Of a stretch of 64,000 bases of DNA, positions 62,938-64,000 are shown one piece after another; position 1 is the stretch's first letter; each line of letters begins with the position of its first letter. Source of the DNA: Chryseobacterium camelliae (GTDB lineage: Bacteria > Bacteroidota > Bacteroidia > Flavobacteriales > Weeksellaceae); contig NZ_CP022986.1 in assembly GCF_002770595.1 (NCBI RefSeq), positions 682,001 to 746,000 on the forward strand, read 5' to 3'. Below the pieces are notes generated by a model, which had not been told where the DNA came from, did not search any database, and saw only the letters and a program-made list of their open reading frames with translations. The position numbers and the translations under genes are program-made.

Positions 62938-63759
62938 TTAAATATTTAATCCGTCTTTATGATGGATAGCCTTTCTTAAAAATTGGTCATCAAATGTCCT
63001 CGGAAAAGGATTGCAAATCCATTTTTTATGATAATGAACCAACATATGAAAGGTATTAAAGCCTGCACCGGAAAATATTTTCTCCGCATGGTCCAATAAG
63101 GATTGAGAAGGTTTCTGATGGTAAAGAACCAGGTCTTCAGAGCTGATGTTTTCCTGAGGAATATCAGTGGCCGTTAAAATCATAATTTTCTGATGGGTCC
63201 TGTACATCTTTGCAAGCTTATAAAGATGAAGCACTTCCGTTAAAGGCTGACTATGGATAATGAGGTAATACGGTATTTCAACCGGTATAGGAATTCCTTC
63301 TGAAACATTTTCCTGATGATCTAAACAGAGTATTTTTCGGGATCGAAGCCGGGGGAGGTATGCCCCTTTTTCCATGATGTAGATCTCATCAAAATCAGGA
63401 AGATTAGGATTTTTGTCGAAATAAGAATTTGATAAAATCCTCAACAGTAATATTTTTTTTCCTGCAAAATGACTTAGTGATGAAGACAGTTCGCCATAAA
63501 ATCCTGTGGGGAAAACATCGACAATAAACGTGTGGACATTATTTTCAGAGATTAATTTTCTGATAAAAGGCAAAAATTCCGCAGAAGAAAAAAACAAACT
63601 TTCTTTCTGAATTACAGTCCAGCCCGATTCCCAGAATTCTGAAAACTCGGAGTTGGTCAACAGAATACAGTGTTCCGGAGCATACTTTTGACGTTTCAGA
63701 AAAGAGGTCACCCTTTTGAGATGACCTAATCCTGAACCATATGCATAAATCAGTATCAC
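62938..63759 (-). CDS. Predicted MurG-like glycosyltransferase
   Basis: 273 residues starting with GTG. The opening MILIYAYGSGLGHLKRVTSF matches the start of GT-B glycosyltransferases of the MurG/UDP-glucuronosyltransferase group, with a nucleotide-binding-like C-terminal end (DHAEKIFSGAGFNTFHMLVHYHK). Substrate is unknown; envelope polysaccharide synthesis is likely. It overlaps the upstream gene's stop by 3-4 bp (GTGA), so the two are translationally coupled. Confidence 0.72.
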   Translation of the reverse strand: MILIYAYGSGLGHLKRVTSFLKRQKYAPEHCILLTNSEFSEFWESGWTVIQKESLFFSSAEFLPFIRKLISENNVHTFIVDVFPTGFYGELSSSLSHFAGKKILLLRILSNSYFDKNPNLPDFDEIYIMEKGAYLPRLRSRKILCLDHQENVSEGIPIPVEIPYYLIIHSQPLTEVLHLYKLAKMYRTHQKIMILTATDIPQENISSEDLVLYHQKPSQSLLDHAEKIFSGAGFNTFHMLVHYHKKWICNPFPRTFDDQFLRKAIHHKDGLNI

Positions 63760-64000
63760 TTTTTCTGGTAAAGAAATTCGGTAAGAAGCAATAATCTCTG
63801 ATCCATAGGAATCTGATCTATACTCAATATTCCCAAAGCAAAACTGTCAGACGTTTTTGAAATTTTGTAGGCAGGCTGCCCGTTGACAGAAATTTCATTT
63901 CCTGTCACCTTCATGGTATTGATGACTTTTCCGTCTTTAGATACTTCGATTGCGCCGTTGTTATTTTTAACTTCATAAGGATTCAGATTCTCTTCGTTAT
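63756..64000 (-). CDS. Hypothetical protein, C-terminal part only, cut by window end
   Basis: The last ~80 residues of a gene whose start lies beyond the window. The visible part has beta-rich character (NGAIEVSKDGKVINTMKVTG, EISVNGQPAYKIS) and a hydrophobic end (QRLLLLTEFLYQKK). No family recognised. Coupled to the glycosyltransferase gene. Confidence 0.6.
   Translation of the reverse strand, partial: NEENLNPYEVKNNNGAIEVSKDGKVINTMKVTGNEISVNGQPAYKISKTSDSFALGILSIDQIPMDQRLLLLTEFLYQKK

Overview
The window reads as a chromosomal segment of a Bacteroidota flavobacterium, most likely Chryseobacterium or a close relative (Weeksellaceae). This rests on the secreted proteins ending in type IX secretion (T9SS) sorting domains, the TAnnTTTG-type -7 promoter boxes, a SPASM maturase of the grasp-with-spasm type, a short histone-H1-like protein, and a MG2/plug protein without a barrel. 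No rRNA, tRNA, CRISPR array, transposase or integrase was seen. Both ends cut through genes.

Layout. 0-2 kb: the tail of a DUF6624-like gene and a grasp-with-spasm SPASM maturase, converging on a rhomboid protease. 2.3-7.3 kb: topoisomerase IV genes parE and parC with a small membrane-protein gene between them. 7.5-13.6 kb: a LytTR regulator with an unusual receiver, followed by three T9SS cargo genes. Direct octamer repeats phased at 21-22 bp lie upstream of the cargo genes and fit a LytTR regulon. 13.8-28 kb: mostly housekeeping genes (XRE/S24 regulator, methionine aminotransferase, SDR plus AraC regulator, YchF, ferritin, GH10-like and M23 lipoproteins, TypA, PfpI, DUF1294). 28-31 kb: a two-gene unit of uncertain function (possibly HEPN/nucleotidyltransferase-like) and an array of six ~165-bp palindromic repeats.

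31-43.6 kb is a horizontally acquired-looking, AT-rich defence island on the minus strand: hsdM, hsdS, a small gene, two DUF262 (GmrSD-like) genes, hsdR and a YgjP-type metallohydrolase, nearly all touching or overlapping. A short coding remnant lies at its outer edge.

44.9-52.4 kb is the most unusual part. Five genes on the minus strand encode RebB-like ('killing trait', R-body) proteins, or six counting a divergent one. They are interleaved with three uncharacterised genes and face a plus-strand unit encoding a seven-helix membrane protein, a NarL-type histidine kinase and a LuxR-type response regulator. One gene carries an A10 tract where the frame continues for 71 more codons in the -1 frame, suggesting slippage or phase variation. 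Together this looks like a regulated R-body locus with accessory genes.

52.6-64 kb returns to core genes: YceI lipoprotein, MG2/plug protein, Tex, histone-H1-like protein, a candidate small RNA, a CinA-domain protein, VOC protein, ASCH-like protein, an acyltransferase and a predicted glycosyltransferase with a translationally coupled partner cut by the window end.
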